From the NCBI RefSeq assembly GCF_020215665.1, contig NZ_CP084061.1, positions 1,954,001 to 2,018,000 on the forward strand: 64,000 nt of DNA. The letters run 5' to 3'. The notes under the pieces are model-generated. The model did no database searches. It worked only from the letters and a program-made list of their open reading frames with translations, and was not told the DNA's origin. Source of the stretch: Blautia parvula. Its GTDB lineage: Bacteria > Bacillota > Clostridia > Lachnospirales > Lachnospiraceae. The position numbers were made by a program, and so were the translations under genes. Shown one piece after another: positions 35,098-43,679 of this stretch (within the stretch, counting starts at the first letter, position 1; each line of letters opens with the position of its first letter).

Positions 35098-37362
35098 TTA
35101 TTTATTTAAATCCTGCACTATCTGCATCAGCTGCTCCCTTGTCATTCCGCCGAAACTTTCCAGTATCCCCAGGGGCATTTCCAGAAACATTCTCTGCTGC
35201 ATTTTCGCCGCACCTTCTCCCAACACGTCAAAGGTGCTTTCTTCCTCTCCCTTCGACATGGGAAGCATCAGCTGCTCCAATACAGCACGTCCCTTTGCTG
35301 TTTTTAACAGGCTGCCGACATTTGACTCCAAGGTGTAATGGTATGGCAGCTCTGCACTGCTGTCCACATGAACAATTTCTCTTAATCGGATATCTCTGCT
35401 TGAGGCACCGATCTCAATGGCAAAATCGCCGCTTTCCACATACCAGTCATGAATTTTTGTTTCATAGTAAGCAAAACTTCTCTTATCCAAAAGAAACTCT
35501 ACCTGTTTTTCCTGATTCGGATTCAAGTCAGTCTTTACAAAACCTTTTAATTCTCTCACCGGTCTGTCCACACTGCTTTCCAAATCTCTGACATAAAGCT
35601 GTACGACTTCCTTTCCGTAAACAGAACCGGTATTTTTTATTTTACATGTAACCCGCACAGTTTCTGTATCTGACAAAGTCGATTTTTCGACCTTTAAGTC
35701 GCTGTACGCAAAATCTGTATAAGAACATCCGTGTCCAAACGGGAACTGCACATCCATTTCTTTTTTGTCATAATAACGATATCCCATATAAATCCGCTCA
35801 CAGTAATCAGCGATACCGTCCGGTCCCGGGAAATTCAGATAAGCCGGGGTATCCGGCAATTTTTTTGCCCATGTCTCTGCCAGCTTTCCGCTCGGATTGT
35901 CCTGTCCATATAGCAAACGGACCGCTGCGGCTCCAACCTGCTGTCCTCCCAGATGCATACACAACACCGCTTTCACTTTTTTAAGCCACGGCAGATGCAT
36001 AGGGGAACCGCCATGCAGTACAACAACCAGATTCTTCTGTACTTCTGAAATTTCTTCGATCAGTCTGTTCTGATTGTCAGGGAGCTGATCATGTTCCCTG
36101 TCAAAGCCTTCCGATTCAAAGGAATCCGGCAATCCGGCAAATACAACTGCAACATCTGCCTGTTTTGCTGCCTTTACAGCCTCCTGTACCAATTCCTCAT
36201 CTGCTGATTCCGTTTCTGCGTGATATCCTTTTGCATAGGCAACGCAATATTTTTTCGCTGCCTCTAATGCACTTGTCACACGGTTCGCATTAATATGGCT
36301 GCTGCCGCTTCCCTGATAACGTGGTTTCTCCGCAAACGCGCCGATAAATACAGCCTTTTTTTCAGTACTGATCGGCAATACTTTTTCGTCACACGAATCA
36401 TTTTTCAGCAGTACCGCACACTGAACAGCCAGTTCTTCGCTTAATTTTGCTAATTCCTCTCTATCAATACCGGTATTTTCCTGTTTCTGTTCCTGATAGT
36501 CGAAAATGAACTGCAAGACATCAGCGACAATAGCATCCACTTCCGATTTCGTCACCTTACCGCTCTCCAAAGCGGCTTTTAATGCTGCCTCATGGGTACC
36601 ATATCCTCCCGGCATAACCAGATTCAACCCTGCCCGGATGCCCTTTACCACATCCTTTGCAGCGCCCCAGTCTGTGACAACAAAACCATCAAATCCCCAC
36701 TTTTTACGAAGAATATCTGTCAACAGCATTTTGTTTTCTGAACAGAATTCTCCGTTGACCGCATTGTAAGCACACATTACACTGCGTGTTTTTCCTTCTT
36801 TTACAGCCATCTCAAAAGCCGGAAGATAGATCTCATGCAGGGTTCGTTCGTCCATATTGGAAGAACCATTCATACGCATGGTTTCCTGGTTATTAGCCGC
36901 AAAATGCTTTACACAGGCTGCGACGCCCTGCTTCTGCAGGCTCCTGATATAAGCACCCGCCAGTTTTCCCGCCAGATAAGGATCCTCACTGAAATATTCA
37001 AAGTTTCTTCCGCACAGGGGACTTCTCTTCATATTCAGTCCCGGTCCGAGAAGCATACCCACATCCTCTGCCTGACATTCTCTTCCCAATGCCTCTCCAA
37101 GCTGTTCCAGAACATTTTCATCAAAACCGGAGGCCAATGCCGATGCACTCGGATAACAAACCGTCTTAATACTTTCGTGAATTCCCATATGGTCACTTTC
37201 GCCCTCCTGTTTGCGAAGACCATGAGGGCCGTCGCACATCATCACGGATGGGATCCCGAGTCTCTCTACTTTTTCCGTGTGCCAGAAATCAGCACCGGAA
37301 CAAAGTGCGATTTTCTCATCTAACGTCAGCATATTCAACATTTCTTCCACTTTTTTCCTCAT
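35098..37362 (-). CDS. GH3 beta-glucosidase, Clostridium BglB-like
   Basis: A 754-residue GH3 enzyme of the other major GH3 architecture. The barrel domain starts at once with 'KIALCSGADFWHTE' and 'MMCDGPHGLR' (substrate-binding Asp), with nucleophile D231 in 'GFVVTDWGA'. The sandwich, the FnIII-like domain and an extra helical C-terminus of about 80 residues follow. The N-terminal pattern is like clostridial thermostable beta-glucosidase B. It is the first gene of the GH3-GH3-transporter operon, under the promoter at 37425-37430. Start 37362 has GGAGG upstream. The two GH3 proteins are not close copies of each other. Confidence 0.92.
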   Translation of the reverse strand: MRKKVEEMLNMLTLDEKIALCSGADFWHTEKVERLGIPSVMMCDGPHGLRKQEGESDHMGIHESIKTVCYPSASALASGFDENVLEQLGEALGRECQAEDVGMLLGPGLNMKRSPLCGRNFEYFSEDPYLAGKLAGAYIRSLQKQGVAACVKHFAANNQETMRMNGSSNMDERTLHEIYLPAFEMAVKEGKTRSVMCAYNAVNGEFCSENKMLLTDILRKKWGFDGFVVTDWGAAKDVVKGIRAGLNLVMPGGYGTHEAALKAALESGKVTKSEVDAIVADVLQFIFDYQEQKQENTGIDREELAKLSEELAVQCAVLLKNDSCDEKVLPISTEKKAVFIGAFAEKPRYQGSGSSHINANRVTSALEAAKKYCVAYAKGYHAETESADEELVQEAVKAAKQADVAVVFAGLPDSFESEGFDREHDQLPDNQNRLIEEISEVQKNLVVVLHGGSPMHLPWLKKVKAVLCMHLGGQQVGAAAVRLLYGQDNPSGKLAETWAKKLPDTPAYLNFPGPDGIADYCERIYMGYRYYDKKEMDVQFPFGHGCSYTDFAYSDLKVEKSTLSDTETVRVTCKIKNTGSVYGKEVVQLYVRDLESSVDRPVRELKGFVKTDLNPNQEKQVEFLLDKRSFAYYETKIHDWYVESGDFAIEIGASSRDIRLREIVHVDSSAELPYHYTLESNVGSLLKTAKGRAVLEQLMLPMSKGEEESTFDVLGEGAAKMQQRMFLEMPLGILESFGGMTREQLMQIVQDLNK

Positions 37363-37424
37363 AATTTTTTCCTCCTGCATGTTTTCCTAATCACTCTTTC
37401 TGCCCGGATAGGACTGATACCTGG

Positions 37425-37448
37425 ATTATAGCAAAAGAAATTTCTTTT
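37425..37448 (-). promoter_or_regulatory. Promoter and 16-bp palindrome of the GH3 operon
   Basis: On the minus strand, TTGCTATAAT is an extended -10 box (TATAAT at 37425-37430). Directly upstream lies a perfect 16-bp palindrome, AAAAGAAATTTCTTTT (37433-37448), filling the spacer where an activator or repressor could bind. No good -35 box is visible, which suits an activator-dependent promoter. Confidence 0.5.
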
Positions 37449-37475
37449 TTGTGTTCGTTTAATTGTATATTTTTA

Positions 37476-37504
37476 TTGTAATGTATGTTTTTTAGATATA
37501 TTAT
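37476..37504 (+). promoter_or_regulatory. Promoter of the AraC regulator gene
   Basis: TTGTAA (37476-37481), a 17-base spacer and TATTAT (37499-37504), 35 bases before the TTG start. It diverges from the GH3 promoter. Confidence 0.5.
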
Positions 37505-37538
37505 AGAGTAGAGGATTTATGTATATGGAGGTATATAA

Positions 37539-38561
37539 TTGAAGAATATAAATGACACCTATATTAAACTGCAGACAAATAACACCCTTCTCTCTCACAA
37601 ACTTAAACACTTCTCTACCACCGCTGAGTATATTGACACAAACGTCAATATTCTCGGCTCCAAAACCATAAACCAAACATTTCAGAATGAATTTATTGTG
37701 AATTACGCGGATTTTCAAACATCAGGCATCATAAACGGCTCCATAGATATGGGAAAAATATACGAAACAGCCATTCAAAAACATGGTGGATTTGAAATGA
37801 TTTACGTTGTAAAAGGTACATCCTTAAATCAAATCAATCATACGAATTATCAGTTACAAAAAAATGATATTATGATCATGAACCCCAATTGTAAAAGCGG
37901 TATGATATCCTCCTCTGATTCAATCATCATAATTTTAACGGTTACCTCTGAGTTCTTAACTTACTTTTATAATCAAAACCACCGGTTTACCATGCTTCCG
38001 AAAATATTTCAGGACTTTTTTCTTTCGTGTTATAGAAACAGTGAATATAAAAATTCAGACTATTTTATTTTTTCAAATCAGGGTGAATCAGGGGAAACCC
38101 CTGAAGTCTCCGATCATTTTCATCAGATCAATGAGGAATTGCGGAAAAAAAAGCCCGGATACGAATCTATCGTATACGGACTTTTCTGCCGTCTTCTTTT
38201 TTCTATTACGGATTCATCCTATAAAGCGGAACAACACCAAATCGTTCCGCAATCCATGGAAGATTTAACAAAAAACATAAAACAGTATCTGGATACCCAC
38301 CGATATAAGATAAGCGGTTCTGAGCTGTCTGCTGTTTTTCACTTTCACAAAGATTATTTATCAAAAGTGTTTCAGGCAAAAATGAATCAGACAATCAAAA
38401 AATATAACCAGGCTGTCTGTATGGAAGAAGCATATAACTTATTATGTAATTCTCAGTTGACCATAAGCGAAATCGCAGATGCAATAAATTATTCCAGCAG
38501 ATCACAATTTTATGCTGCCTTTGAAAGTACGTTTGGGATGAAGCCTTCTTCTTTAAGATGA
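37539..38561 (+). CDS. AraC-family transcriptional regulator of the GH3 operon
   Basis: A 340-residue regulator. The first 160 residues resemble a cupin sugar-sensing domain (the 'LQKNDIMIMNPNCKSG' beta strands). The last 100 hold two AraC helix-turn-helix motifs, 'HFHKDYLSKVFQ' and 'TISEIADAINYSSRSQFYAAF', followed by the typical 'FGMKPSSLR' end. The TTG start at 37539 is supported by GGAGG seven bases upstream. It diverges from the GH3 operon, 176 bases apart, so it is the likely activator of that operon (inference). The gene is AT-rich compared with most of the window. A perfect terminator hairpin follows directly. Confidence 0.9.
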   Translation: MKNINDTYIKLQTNNTLLSHKLKHFSTTAEYIDTNVNILGSKTINQTFQNEFIVNYADFQTSGIINGSIDMGKIYETAIQKHGGFEMIYVVKGTSLNQINHTNYQLQKNDIMIMNPNCKSGMISSSDSIIIILTVTSEFLTYFYNQNHRFTMLPKIFQDFFLSCYRNSEYKNSDYFIFSNQGESGETPEVSDHFHQINEELRKKKPGYESIVYGLFCRLLFSITDSSYKAEQHQIVPQSMEDLTKNIKQYLDTHRYKISGSELSAVFHFHKDYLSKVFQAKMNQTIKKYNQAVCMEEAYNLLCNSQLTISEIADAINYSSRSQFYAAFESTFGMKPSSLR

Positions 38562-38563
38562 TG

Positions 38564-38588
38564 ACCGGGCAGGTACGGCCTGCCCGGT
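38564..38588 (+). terminator. Terminator of the AraC gene
   Basis: Perfect 10-bp arms ACCGGGCAGG and CCTGCCCGGT with loop TACGG, three bases after the stop. The following T-run is weak. Confidence 0.65.
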
Positions 38589-39003
38589 TAAAGTTATCCT
38601 TATAGCATTTTAAAACCTTTTAGTACCTGACTCAGATAAATATTGAAAGGTTTCCATTCTTTGTAAAAACTCTACCGCAGGCTGAATAAGGAATGTGCCT
38701 TACGTTAATACTGAAACCTTATACGCGTTTGAGCATATAAAAACTTGCTTGTACTTAGTGAGTAAACAGATAGAATGAAGACAGTTGTGACACAATCTCA
38801 ATAGCCTGGAAAATTTACCATAATAGCTAAAATAGGTCTAATTATATACAATCTACAGTGATCACTTATCATTTTTCGTTCTTTTTTAAACGAATCATTT
38901 AAAAAAATCTCATAAATCAAAAATTGGAATTTAATACTATATGGTGGTAAAAATCATATACATACGCTCATTTCCGATAGAAAACTTATATCTTGTTTAT
39001 AAA
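38589..39003. other. AT-rich stretch with no gene seen
   Basis: Both strands were read; stop codons are frequent in all frames and no ribosome site is followed by a real frame. Arms AAACCTTT and AAAGGTTT near 38611-38653 can pair. A 29-codon minus-strand frame ending near 38620 could be the tail of a lost gene but matches nothing I recognise. Confidence 0.4.
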
Positions 39004-39171
39004 CTAATCTTCTTTTTGATTTGTATTTTGAGTTTCCAAATTTTTACAGTATTCTTTCATACAATCAGGCACATCTGGTTCGTAAACATGAATAATCGAT
39101 GAACTTTTTGTAGATGTCAGTGCAGTTTTAATAATTTTTTCAACTAAAATATCCATTTTTTTATTTATCAT
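39004..39171 (-). CDS. agrD: AgrD-like autoinducer peptide precursor with Ser ring residue
   Basis: A 55-residue peptide gene, ATG at 39171 with AAGGAG ten bases upstream. Residues 1-20 form an amphipathic basic leader (KKMDILVEKIIKTAL). The core reads SSSIIHV (23-29), then YEPDVP (30-35), then a charged tail with C37 and C42. Listeria monocytogenes AgrD has CFMFV followed by YEPKSP, so the alignment puts Ser25 where the ring Cys should be and predicts a five-residue SIIHV lactone. Staphylococcus intermedius-group AIPs are the known precedent for a Ser lactone. It lies 144 bases downstream of agrB, the gene for its processing protease. Two GGTTAA motifs (minus strand, 39253-39258 and 39291-39296) sit in that gap. 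No mature peptide is proven. Confidence 0.75.
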   Translation of the reverse strand: MINKKMDILVEKIIKTALTSTKSSSIIHVYEPDVPDCMKEYCKNLETQNTNQKED

Positions 39172-39315
39172 AATATTTTCACTCCTTTTTATAAGATAAT
39201 GATATAATTATATAAGATTTTGTCTTGAAATAGCGTATATACATTATGTAATTTAACCTTACTAGTCATATAGCAAAATTATGTGTGCTCTTAACCCATG
39301 TCTATAATATCGTTA

Positions 39316-39885
39316 TTAGTCTCTTGTTCTTATAATCATTCTATTAACATCTTTTAATGATAATGTACTAAATACTTCTATAGAACAAGCCAAGAATATA
39401 ATATCTTTCACCTGTCTGTCTTGTATTATTAGTTCTGTCAACATTATAAAAAATAAAATGATTATTGAATTTCTTTTTCTCCGTCTTATTTCCGACTTAT
39501 CCGAAATCGGGTGTTTTTCAGTACAATATGGCGCATATTCATATAATAAAAAAACATAAAACACAAAACAAATTACCATCAAAAAATCCGGAAACTTTAC
39601 CAGCTTTCCAAATAAGATAGAACCGTAAATAATTGAAATCATAGTTAGACTGCATCCCCAACTTGTTTTACAATGCCGACCTCCTGCTTGGCTACGAAGC
39701 CCACTAAACACAAGTAAGACCACAACTGTCTCCGTCAAGTATCCACTACACAATCCCAGCAATAAAAAAAATAAAGTCTTACCCCAAGTAGCTCCTATCA
39801 CCTCCAATCCATATATCAATATATCAACATTATAATTTTTTCTATCCGAATGACTCAATAACCAATTTGCAATTTTCTTATACAT
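39316..39885 (-). CDS. agrB: AgrB-like peptide-processing membrane protease
   Basis: A 189-residue polytopic membrane cysteine endopeptidase that removes the C-terminal tail of AgrD and closes the ring. The family signature R-x2-AGG-x-H-x6-C is intact ('SQAGGRHCKTSWGC'), giving catalytic H71 and C78, at the same seven-residue spacing as H77/C84 of S. aureus AgrB. Four to five hydrophobic segments surround it, and the basic 'KSEIRRRKRNS' loop is typical. The start at 39885 (MYKKIANWLL) follows CGGAG; the frame is open 25 codons upstream without a ribosome site. AT-rich, unlike its neighbours. Its substrate is the agrD gene downstream; no agrC kinase or agrA regulator is present in the window. 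Confidence 0.9.
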   Translation of the reverse strand: MYKKIANWLLSHSDRKNYNVDILIYGLEVIGATWGKTLFFLLLGLCSGYLTETVVVLLVFSGLRSQAGGRHCKTSWGCSLTMISIIYGSILFGKLVKFPDFLMVICFVFYVFLLYEYAPYCTEKHPISDKSEIRRRKRNSIIILFFIMLTELIIQDRQVKDIIFLACSIEVFSTLSLKDVNRMIIRTRD

Positions 39886-40147
39886 AATTGCTCCGTACTT
39901 TAATACTATTTCTCTAACATCTCTAACAAATTTTATATCTAATCTTAACATAAATAACAATAATACACAATATTTTCACAAAAATATACCCAACTCTGAC
40001 AAGTAAGTTTTTTAATGGAACACCCCCAGCTTCAACCTGTATTTTCAAGTCCGATCTTTTTCCTTTATATAAAAATACACAATCCCCCTAAAATTTTCCG
40101 TTACTTTCCTGCTTTTCTACCTCTTCCCGGCATCCGCCCTATAAATA

Positions 40148-40933
40148 CTACAGCACAATCTCAAAATACCTCTCCAAAACCCCTTTCATCTCCTCCTCCC
40201 CAATCTCCATCTCCTGCACCACTACCCCATTCTCCACTTCCGTAAACCGATTCCCCATCACCGACACACTCCCACGCTCTGTCCTCTTATTCAGATAAAG
40301 CCTCTGACGGAACACGGAATTTTCGTTCTTGGAGCAGTATTCATTCATGGGGATATAATCCACAGCTTCCTGGGGCATGGTATAGAACTGCAGCATGGAC
40401 TCAATCTCCCCGCTGCCGGTCCTTCTCTTCATGGTCCACCAGGGGACTTCATCCTTATACATATAGTACCGCTCTCCCCTCATATCCGCCACTGCTCCGT
40501 CCTGCACCGGTACTGCTCCCGGGGGCATGGGACCGCCGTAGCCCACGTCGCAGAAATACTTCATGCCATCCAGCTCCACAATAATTCCCCTGTGAAGCAC
40601 AAGCGGCACATAATTCTTATTCCTGGTGATCCGGCACATACAGGAGCTGGCATGGAACCCCAGGTCCTTTAACAGAGCGGTAAACAGGGCATTCAGTTCA
40701 AAACAGTAGCCGCCTCTGTGCTTTGTCACCACCTTTTCATAGATTGCTTCAATGTCTAGCGGAATGTCCTTTTGAAACATCCAGACATCCAGATTTTCAA
40801 ATGGAACATGGAGCTGATGCCCGTAGATCAGGTCATCCAGGTATTCCTTTGTGAGCACATCCCTGCGCTTTCGCTGAATCCGTTTCAGATAGGCGTCTGC
40901 ATCGGGAACAGACGCATACAGTGCTTCATACAT
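40148..40933 (-). CDS. Arylamine N-acetyltransferase
   Basis: A 261-residue acetyl-CoA-dependent arylamine/hydrazine acetyltransferase. The Cys-His-Asp triad is intact: C77 in 'RGGYCFELN', H114 in 'VLHRGIIVE' and D129 in 'FCDVGYGGP'. 'VPFENLDV' at 43-50 is also typical. Gut bacterial NATs acetylate drugs such as 5-aminosalicylate, though the natural substrate is unknown. The start at 40933 has AAGGAGG upstream; the frame is open further back with no ribosome site. It stands alone. Confidence 0.93.
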   Translation of the reverse strand: MYEALYASVPDADAYLKRIQRKRRDVLTKEYLDDLIYGHQLHVPFENLDVWMFQKDIPLDIEAIYEKVVTKHRGGYCFELNALFTALLKDLGFHASSCMCRITRNKNYVPLVLHRGIIVELDGMKYFCDVGYGGPMPPGAVPVQDGAVADMRGERYYMYKDEVPWWTMKRRTGSGEIESMLQFYTMPQEAVDYIPMNEYCSKNENSVFRQRLYLNKRTERGSVSVMGNRFTEVENGVVVQEMEIGEEEMKGVLERYFEIVL

Positions 40934-41209
40934 AATCCTTCCTCCTTTTGCAGCACACCATATGATATCTTCATTATATACAGGTGCATTTTTGTTTGTA
41001 AAGCGGAAAAAAACTTTCGTCATATTGATCATACCCTATGCTACAAAAAGTAGGAATCTTTTTTCGGCAAATGAAACCCTGTGCGGATTTACGCACCGGA
41101 AATCCTGTTATATACTGATGTTATGAATTTATTACTGCATACCGGTATGTGAGCAAAAAGTATGAACGGGCAAGTGCGCATTTTGTCCAAAAGGAAGGGA
41201 GAAATTCAG

Positions 41210-42601
41210 ATGAGTAACGAAAAGAAAGGACTGAGTAAGGCGCTGAAGCTGTTCTACGGCATCGGCGACTGCGGCTTTACCCTGATGACCAATGTGGAGA
41301 GTTATTACTTTAACTTTTTCCTCACAAATCTGGCACAGTTCGGACTGGCAACCGTCTCCTTTATCACCACCACCGCAAGCGTCATAGACGCCTGCCTGTC
41401 CTGGATATATGGAGCCATCTTAAACAGTATCAAACCGAAAAAATGGGGCCGCTACCGTTCCTGGCTGATTCTTCTGCCATGGCTGGTACCGTTTCTCTAT
41501 GCATTCCAGTTTCTGAAAATCGGAGACGGGCCTCTTTCCATAGCGATCATTATCGCGGCTGCTGTTGTCAGCCATGTTGTATGGAACTTCCCCTATGTGG
41601 CCAATGTATCCATGATCGCGGTAGCCGGAAAAACACCGGATGACAGGGCGCATCTGGCCTCCACAAGAGCTGCGTGGGCTAACTTTTCCAAGGTGATCTT
41701 CTCCTATGTGGGGCCTCCCCTGGCTGCTCTCTTTGCAGGCATGATCGGAGAAAAAAGCCAGTACGGCGCAACCGCTTTTGTACTGGGATGTATTATGGCA
41801 GTGCTTTATTTCGCACATTTTAAAATGTTTGACGGATACGAGGAGGCAGAAGCAGCGGCAAACAGCGCAGCAGCTAAAAAAGATACCACCAAGACAGGCG
41901 GTATGGACCTGATCAAGGCCCTTCTGCAGAATCCGCCCCTCCTCTCCCTTTTGCTGGCTGATCTGGCAAAATGGATGTTCAATTTCGTGTGCTCCGGCGT
42001 AGCCATCTATTACTTCACCTATGTGGCACAGAATGCGGACCTTCTGGCAAGATATATCCTGATCTCCAACATTTTGTGCGTGATCGGTTCTTATTTTGCC
42101 AAAAATATGGCAAAGAAAATCTCGACCAGATCCACCACCATCGTCACCTTTTTCGCCATGGCTGTCATACTGATCGCCGCCAATTTCATCTATTCCAACG
42201 TGACCCTGGTCATTGTTCTTATGTCAGCGGCACAGTTCGGATATGGAGTTGCCTACGCGTGTACTCCGGCTCTCTATGCCGATACCATTATCTACTCTGA
42301 GTGGAAAACAGGAAAAAATGCTACCGGGTGGATCAGCGGACTTCAGAATGTCCCCTTAAAAGTCGGTGTTATGACAAGGGGTATCATCATCTCCGCCTGC
42401 CTTGCCTTCGCTGCCTTTGACCCGAGCATCGACGCTGCTATGGCATCCGTGGAGCTGAAAAAAGGCATCTGCATGGCATTTATGGTCATCCCTGCACTGG
42501 CCCTGATTGTGGCCGCTGTCCTACTTCTCTTCGGCTTCCGCCTGACAAAAGAGAAAGTGGAGCAGTATTCCGCTGAGATTGCCGCAAGAAACAGAAAATA
42601 A
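41210..42601 (+). CDS. GPH/MFS-type transporter
   Basis: A 463-residue, 12-helix transporter of the glycoside-pentoside-hexuronide type. The N-terminal 'LFYGIGDCGFTLMTN' (family G-x-GD pattern), the cytoplasmic 'KPKKWGRYRSWLI' loop and 'YADTIIYSEWKTGK' near 385 are characteristic. It starts a three-gene plus-strand run with two UroD-family proteins, so the substrate is probably a small methylated or glycosylated compound used by them (inference). The start at 41210 follows GGAAGGGAG; an in-frame ATG at 41162 has no such site. It is not a close copy of the transporter at 31440-32810. Confidence 0.9.
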   Translation: MSNEKKGLSKALKLFYGIGDCGFTLMTNVESYYFNFFLTNLAQFGLATVSFITTTASVIDACLSWIYGAILNSIKPKKWGRYRSWLILLPWLVPFLYAFQFLKIGDGPLSIAIIIAAAVVSHVVWNFPYVANVSMIAVAGKTPDDRAHLASTRAAWANFSKVIFSYVGPPLAALFAGMIGEKSQYGATAFVLGCIMAVLYFAHFKMFDGYEEAEAAANSAAAKKDTTKTGGMDLIKALLQNPPLLSLLLADLAKWMFNFVCSGVAIYYFTYVAQNADLLARYILISNILCVIGSYFAKNMAKKISTRSTTIVTFFAMAVILIAANFIYSNVTLVIVLMSAAQFGYGVAYACTPALYADTIIYSEWKTGKNATGWISGLQNVPLKVGVMTRGIIISACLAFAAFDPSIDAAMASVELKKGICMAFMVIPALALIVAAVLLLFGFRLTKEKVEQYSAEIAARNRK

Positions 42602-42617
42602 CAGGAGGTATCAGAAT

Positions 42618-43679
42618 ATGAAATTTGACGAAAAAGAACTGGAGATCATCGGTGAATACAACATGCCCGGCATTTACGGCGCGCCGGACAGCATAGTTCC
42701 CAAATACAACCGTCCCATCACCCCAAAGGAAAACATGCTCCGCATGCTGGAAGGCAGGATGCCTCTGTGGGTGCCAAACCAGACCCTTGACAACAATGCC
42801 ATACAGCCCCTTGTTATGCCGGATGCAAAAGCCCGCAATTTCGGCGGCACGGACTGGTTCGGCATTGAGTGGGAATACGAGCCGAACACAAAGGCAGCCA
42901 TGGTAAAACCAGGTACCCGGAGGCTGTCTGACATTACAAAATGGCGGGAAGAACTGGAATTTCCTGACTTGACCGCCATAGACTGGAAGAAAGACTACGA
43001 AGAGAATTATAAAGGACGGATTGCCTGTGACCGCTTTTCCTACTTTGTCATCGTAAACGGATTTTTTGAAAGAACTGCTGACCTGATCAGTTTTGAGGAT
43101 GCCTTCTGTGCCCTCATCGAAGAGCCGGAGGAGCTGACTGCCTTCTATGACAAGCTGGCTGAATGGCACATTGAACTGATCAAGATTGCCCATGATGTCT
43201 ACCACACAGATATGATCCTCTTCCACGACGATATGGGAACCCAGATCAGCACCTTCTTCTCACCGTCTACCTATGAAGAGCTGTTTGTTCCCCAGTATAA
43301 GAAGATCACCAAAGCCGCCCACGATATGGGCATGTATATCTGTCTGCACTCCTGCGGCTGCATCAAAACACTGATGCCCCTCATTATTGAGGCTGGATTT
43401 GATGCCTGGGAGGGCCAGGACAGCGCCAATGATAAGGCAGCCATCATGGAGGAATACGGAAAAGACCTGGCACAGTGTACACTGTATATCATACCCGCGG
43501 ATATGAGCGATGAGGACGCTGTCGCGGATATCCACAGAAAAGTAGATGAACTGGCTATGACCGGCCGTTTTGCCTGCCGTCTGAAGGATGAGAAGCCTGA
43601 CCGTGCAGTGAATCTTGCCGATGAACTGTACCGCTACAGCAGAATCAAATATGCAGAATTGGAGGAATCAAAATGCTGA
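42618..43679 (+). CDS. Uroporphyrinogen decarboxylase (URO-D) family protein, HxC type
   Basis: A 353-residue TIM-barrel protein of the URO-D/MtaA superfamily. It is not likely to be the haem enzyme HemE: it lacks that enzyme's N-terminal R-Q-A-GR motif, and it lies in a transport operon. The strand 'YICLHSCGCIK' provides H244-x-C246 plus C248, the zinc ligand pattern of corrinoid:CoM-type methyltransferases such as MtaA. The adjacent 'LFHDDMGTQ' (202-210) is conserved between it and the next protein. A methyl-transfer role in demethylating an imported compound is plausible but unproven; no corrinoid protein is encoded nearby. Start 42618 follows GGAGG. It overlaps the next gene by seven bases. 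Confidence 0.82.
   Translation: MKFDEKELEIIGEYNMPGIYGAPDSIVPKYNRPITPKENMLRMLEGRMPLWVPNQTLDNNAIQPLVMPDAKARNFGGTDWFGIEWEYEPNTKAAMVKPGTRRLSDITKWREELEFPDLTAIDWKKDYEENYKGRIACDRFSYFVIVNGFFERTADLISFEDAFCALIEEPEELTAFYDKLAEWHIELIKIAHDVYHTDMILFHDDMGTQISTFFSPSTYEELFVPQYKKITKAAHDMGMYICLHSCGCIKTLMPLIIEAGFDAWEGQDSANDKAAIMEEYGKDLAQCTLYIIPADMSDEDAVADIHRKVDELAMTGRFACRLKDEKPDRAVNLADELYRYSRIKYAELEESKC

Noticed and set aside
37539-38561. The AraC protein as an agr response regulator
   Set aside because: It has no receiver or LytTR domain and diverges from the GH3 operon, which explains it.
38620-38715. Remnant of a gene (29-codon minus-strand frame)
   Set aside because: Too short, no start or ribosome site, and no recognised family.
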